Below are positions 5,703 through 8,510 of a DNA stretch of 8,510 nt, piece after piece. The notes under the pieces were generated by a model, which saw only the letters and a program-made list of their open reading frames with translations, was not told where the DNA came from and made no database searches. Both the position numbers and the translations under genes were made by a program. Position 1 is the stretch's first letter; every line of letters begins with the position of its first letter. Source of the stretch: Dichotomicrobium sp046543175 (lineage in GTDB: Bacteria; Pseudomonadota; Alphaproteobacteria; Rhizobiales; Rhodomicrobiaceae); contig JBKGZY010000119.1 in assembly GCA_046543175.1 (NCBI GenBank), positions 1 to 8,510 on the forward strand, read 5' to 3'.

Positions 5703-6449
5703 ATGTCTGTGAGGCCACCAATGCGGCTAGACTTGGCGATGGTGGCGCGCGGTCTCGTGACCAGCCGCGCGCGGGCGCGCGATCTCATCAAGCGTGGCTT
5801 CGTCCGCGTGTCGGGCGAGGTCGTCACCAAGGCGGGCGCGCTTGTCTCCGAAGACGCGGATATTTCGGTCGCGGGCGGAGAAGCCGCCTACGTCGCCCGT
5901 TCGTCGGGCAAGCTAATCGCCGCGCTGGACGCCTTCGGCTTCGATCCGTCGGGCTGCGTCGCCCTCGACATTGGCGCCTCCACCGGCGGCTTCACGCAGG
6001 TCCTGCTGGAGCGCGGCGCGCGCCGCGTCTATGCGGTGGATGTCGGCCACGGCCAGCTTCACGAGCGCCTTGCCGGCGAAGCGCGGGTCGTGAACCTTGA
6101 AGGGCGCGATGCGCGCGGTCTCGCGCCGGAGGACGTGCGCGAGCCGGCGGGCGCGATCGCGGTGGATGTCAGCTTTATCTCGTTGCGCCTCATCCTGCCG
6201 CATGTCATGGCGTTTGCCGCGCCGGGCGCCTGGCTTGTCGCGCTGGTCAAGCCGCAGTTCGAGGTGGGCCGCGATGCCGTCGGCAAGGGCGGGATCGTCC
6301 GAGATAAAGCCGCGCAAGCCGGCGCAATAACGGCCGTTCGCGAGCTTGTGGACACGCAGCCGGGCTGGCGGACCCTCGCGCCCATTCCGTCGCCGCTGCG
6401 CGGCCAGGGCGGGAATCAGGAATATTTGCTCGGCGCCCGGCACGGCTAG
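5703..6449 (+). CDS. tlyA: TlyA family rRNA 2'-O-methyltransferase
   Basis: An S4-domain plus FtsJ-like methyltransferase, 248 aa, of the TlyA family. Characterised members use SAM to 2'-O-methylate cytidines in 16S and/or 23S rRNA, and in mycobacteria confer capreomycin sensitivity; older annotation as hemolysin reflects a secondary effect. The S4 RNA-binding domain spans about 7-67 (RLDLAMVARGL, SRARARDLIKRGFVRVSG). The SAM loop is LDIGASTGGF (88-97). The K-D-K-E tetrad is intact: K70, D155 (VDVSFIS), K183 (VKPQFEVG) and E240, closely matching M. tuberculosis K69-D154-K182-E238. The start is uncertain: ATG 5721 (MRLDLAMV) has GAGG with a spacer of about 6 nt, while ATG 5703 has a weaker GGGA. 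Its usual neighbour is dxs, here separated by three inverted genes. Confidence 0.95.
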   Translation: MSVRPPMRLDLAMVARGLVTSRARARDLIKRGFVRVSGEVVTKAGALVSEDADISVAGGEAAYVARSSGKLIAALDAFGFDPSGCVALDIGASTGGFTQVLLERGARRVYAVDVGHGQLHERLAGEARVVNLEGRDARGLAPEDVREPAGAIAVDVSFISLRLILPHVMAFAAPGAWLVALVKPQFEVGRDAVGKGGIVRDKAAQAGAITAVRELVDTQPGWRTLAPIPSPLRGQGGNQEYLLGARHG

Positions 6450-6501
6450 GGTGATATCGCCACAGTGTTGCCACTATGTTGCATCACCTCTGCGCGGGTC
6501 A

Positions 6502-6520
6502 GCGGGCGCATCGCGCCCGC
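6502..6520. repeat. GC-rich hairpin downstream of tlyA
   Basis: Perfect 8-base arms GCGGGCGC (6502-6509) and GCGCCCGC (6513-6520) around a 3-base loop, 52 bases after the tlyA stop. No T-run follows on either strand, so it is a stable RNA or DNA hairpin rather than a full intrinsic terminator. It may protect the tlyA mRNA end. Confidence 0.45.
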
Positions 6521-6572
6521 CATCTCTTCAACACCAGCAGGATACATCCAATGGTAAAGCGCGCAGCTTTTA

Positions 6573-6630
6573 TGCGCGGCTGAACCGCCCGGCCTCTTGG
6601 CCGTCTCGCTCAGCCGTGTGATCATTTTTT
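6573..6630 (+). terminator. Candidate intrinsic terminator after tlyA
   Basis: A nested stem: outer arms CGGCTGA (6577-6583) and TCAGCCG (6610-6616) pair perfectly and can be extended outward mainly by G-U pairs to about 6573-6620. Inside is a second hairpin, CGGCC-TCTT-GGCCG (6590-6603). A run of six T follows at 6625-6630. The U-run begins 8 bases after the perfect stem, or 4 after the extended one, which is somewhat far. It would separate tlyA from the ABC exporter gene starting at 6664. Confidence 0.45.
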
Positions 6631-6663
6631 CCAAATGTCGAAGAACACACGCGAGCGAGCATC

Positions 6664-8510
6664 ATGTTACGCTGGATCGAGCAACGTATTTCTCCGTTTC
6701 GACGATCGAATATCGATCGTCCGCCTGAAGACCTGCCCGGATTCTTCTGGTACTACGCGCGCCAGGTGTGGGGCACGCTGCTGGCCGTCGTCCTTATCGG
6801 CCTGGTCGCGGCGCTGATCGAGGTCTCGCTGTTCGCCTTCGTGGGCCGGATCGTCGATCTCGCGCGGGCGGCGGACTCCGCCGAGGCCTTCTTTTCCGAC
6901 AACGCCACGATCCTGATCGTGATGGCGATCTTCGCGATCTGTCTGCGGCCGCTGACCTTCGTGCTGCACATGATCGTCATCAACCAGTCTTTGATCCCGT
7001 CTTTCACCAGCCTGGTCCGGTGGCAGGCGCACCGCTACGTGCTGCGGCAAAGCCCGTCCTTCTTCCAGGACGACTTCGCCGGCCGCATCGCGAACCGCGT
7101 CATGCAGACCGGCGGTGCCCTGCGCCAGGCCGTCGTCGAGGTGACGGACGCGCTGTGGTTCGTGATGATCTACGCCGTGACGTCGCTCGGCGTGCTGTTC
7201 ACGGCCGATCCCCGGCTCATGGCCCCCCTGCTCATCTGGCTGGTTCTTTATGGCATCATGCTTTTCAAACTGGTCCCGAAGGTAAAGGAGCGCTCGGCGA
7301 TCCAGTCGGACGCGCGTTCCGCGCTGGCTGGCCGGGTCGTGGACAGCTATGCCAACATCATGACGGTGAAACTGTTCGCGCGCACTGAGCGCGAGGACGA
7401 CTACGCCGCCGAGGCGCTTGACGACCATACGCGGAAGTTCCGCAACCAGATGCGCCTTCTCACGCTGATGGAGGGCATCCTCTGGACCATGAACGGCGTG
7501 ATGATGGTCGCGACCGTCGGACTGGCGCTCTTCCTGTGGAGCCAGCAGTTCATCACCCTCGGCTCCATCGCCGTGGCCGCCGGCCTCGTCATCCAGATCA
7601 ACAATATGTCCGGCTGGACCATGTCGGTTGTCACCAATGTGTTCGAGAACATCGGCCAGGTGCAGGAGGGCATCAAGTCGATCTCCAAACCATTGCGACT
7701 GACCGACGCGGCGGATGCGCGCCCGCTCAAGGTCACGCAAGGCGAAATCCGCTACGAGGGCGTCGCGTTCCATTACGGCCAGGCCGGCGGGCTGATCGAC
7801 AAGCTCGACCTGACGATTCAGCCGGGCGAGAAGGTCGGGCTGGTCGGGCGCTCCGGCGCGGGCAAATCGACGCTGGTGAACCTGCTGATGCGATTCCACG
7901 ATCTGGAAGGTGGGCGCATCCTCGTGGACGGGCAGGACATCGCGCATGTCACGCAGGAGAGCCTGCGCCATCAGATCGGCATGGTCACGCAGGACACCTC
8001 GCTGCTGCACCGCTCGGTGATCGACAACATCCGCTACGGCCGGCCGGAAGCGAGTGACGCGGAGGTGTTCGAGGCGGCGCGGCGCGCGCATGCGCACGAC
8101 TTCATTCCCGACCTGCGCGACTGGAAGGGCCGCAAGGGCTATGACGCCCATGTCGGCGAGCGCGGCGTGAAGCTGTCAGGCGGCCAGCGCCAGCGCATCG
8201 CGATTGCCCGCGTGCTGCTGAAGGACGCGCCGATCCTCGTACTCGACGAGGCGACCTCCGCGCTCGACAGCGAGGCCGAGGCGGCCATTCAGGAGCAGCT
8301 CTATAATCTGATGCAGGGCAAGACGGTCATCGCCATCGCCCACCGGCTGTCCACCATCGCCATGCTCGACCGGCTGGTGGTGATGGATGAAGGCGCGATT
8401 GTCGAGCAGGGCACGCATGACGACCTGATCCGCCACGGCGGCATCTACGCCCAGCTCTGGTCGCGCCAGTCCGGCGGCTTCCTGTTCGGGGGCGAAGGCA
8501 AGGTGGCGTA
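6664..8510 (+). CDS. ABC exporter, fused permease and ATPase (right edge cut)
   Basis: A half-size ABC exporter of the MsbA/multidrug type: an inner-membrane transporter that works as a dimer and uses ATP to export a substrate. I translated 615 codons from ATG 6664; the window ends in an incomplete TA, so the stop is probably the next base. About six membrane segments are visible (roughly residues 36-60, 82-105, 163-180, 187-203, 272-292, 297-320). The ATPase domain has Walker A GRSGAGKST (395-403, K401), Q-loop Q443, signature LSGGQ (504-508), Walker B ILVLDE (524-529, catalytic E529), D-loop SALD and switch H560. All ATPase residues are intact. The ATG is preceded only by a weak GAGCGAG purine stretch. 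The substrate cannot be told from sequence. It is probably transcribed separately from tlyA, given the structured 214-base gap. Confidence 0.93.
   Translation, partial: MLRWIEQRISPFRRSNIDRPPEDLPGFFWYYARQVWGTLLAVVLIGLVAALIEVSLFAFVGRIVDLARAADSAEAFFSDNATILIVMAIFAICLRPLTFVLHMIVINQSLIPSFTSLVRWQAHRYVLRQSPSFFQDDFAGRIANRVMQTGGALRQAVVEVTDALWFVMIYAVTSLGVLFTADPRLMAPLLIWLVLYGIMLFKLVPKVKERSAIQSDARSALAGRVVDSYANIMTVKLFARTEREDDYAAEALDDHTRKFRNQMRLLTLMEGILWTMNGVMMVATVGLALFLWSQQFITLGSIAVAAGLVIQINNMSGWTMSVVTNVFENIGQVQEGIKSISKPLRLTDAADARPLKVTQGEIRYEGVAFHYGQAGGLIDKLDLTIQPGEKVGLVGRSGAGKSTLVNLLMRFHDLEGGRILVDGQDIAHVTQESLRHQIGMVTQDTSLLHRSVIDNIRYGRPEASDAEVFEAARRAHAHDFIPDLRDWKGRKGYDAHVGERGVKLSGGQRQRIAIARVLLKDAPILVLDEATSALDSEAEAAIQEQLYNLMQGKTVIAIAHRLSTIAMLDRLVVMDEGAIVEQGTHDDLIRHGGIYAQLWSRQSGGFLFGGEGKVA

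Noticed and set aside
6446..6634. 62-codon minus-strand frame in the tlyA-exporter gap
   Set aside because: It has no recognised similarity or supported ribosome site, and covers the hairpins described there. I cannot exclude a tiny gene, but there is no positive support.
6667..8151. 494-codon minus-strand frame
   Set aside because: It is antisense to the ABC exporter, and its His/Asp/Arg-rich product is typical of reversed GC-rich codons.

Overview
The window looks like a GC-rich chromosomal segment of an alphaproteobacterium, most likely of the order Hyphomicrobiales (Rhizobiales). This rests on the close resemblance of Dxs and TlyA to rhizobial/Brucella-type sequences as I remember them, on the gene order HDAC-like hydrolase, xseB, dxs, tlyA, and on an intergenic palindromic repeat of a style common in that order. 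No database search was possible.

Layout. Three plus-strand housekeeping genes come first: a zinc-dependent histone-deacetylase-family amidohydrolase (1-939), the small subunit of exonuclease VII, xseB (992-1252), and the isoprenoid-precursor enzyme dxs (about 1424-3355). A short intergenic stretch with a dispersed-type palindromic repeat follows (3358-3475). Next is a block of three minus-strand genes (3533-5578), read from right to left: a fusion of an alpha/beta-hydrolase to a LuxR-type DNA-binding domain, an OsmC-family protein, and a small 4-oxalocrotonate-tautomerase-like protein. The plus strand resumes with tlyA, an S4-domain rRNA 2'-O-methyltransferase (5703-6449), then a hairpin-rich gap with a plausible intrinsic terminator. 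The last gene is a half-size ABC exporter (membrane plus ATPase domains, 6664 to the right edge), whose final codon is cut by the window end.

How the genes fit together. The plus-strand genes are ordinary core functions: DNA repair, the MEP pathway, ribosome modification and export. The minus-strand block is the accessory part. It interrupts the usual dxs-tlyA adjacency and pairs a hydrolase-type sensor/regulator with two small chemistry proteins. The hydrolase domain carries Cys instead of Ser at the nucleophile elbow, as in dienelactone hydrolases. A plausible but unproven reading is a small regulated module that responds to a reactive or lactone-like metabolite. The regulator gene also has a -10-like hexamer placed so that transcription would begin on the A of its ATG, which suggests a leaderless mRNA.

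No CRISPR array, tRNA, rRNA, transposase or phage gene was seen. The window is mostly conventional, and the candidate for something less described is the three-gene minus-strand block.
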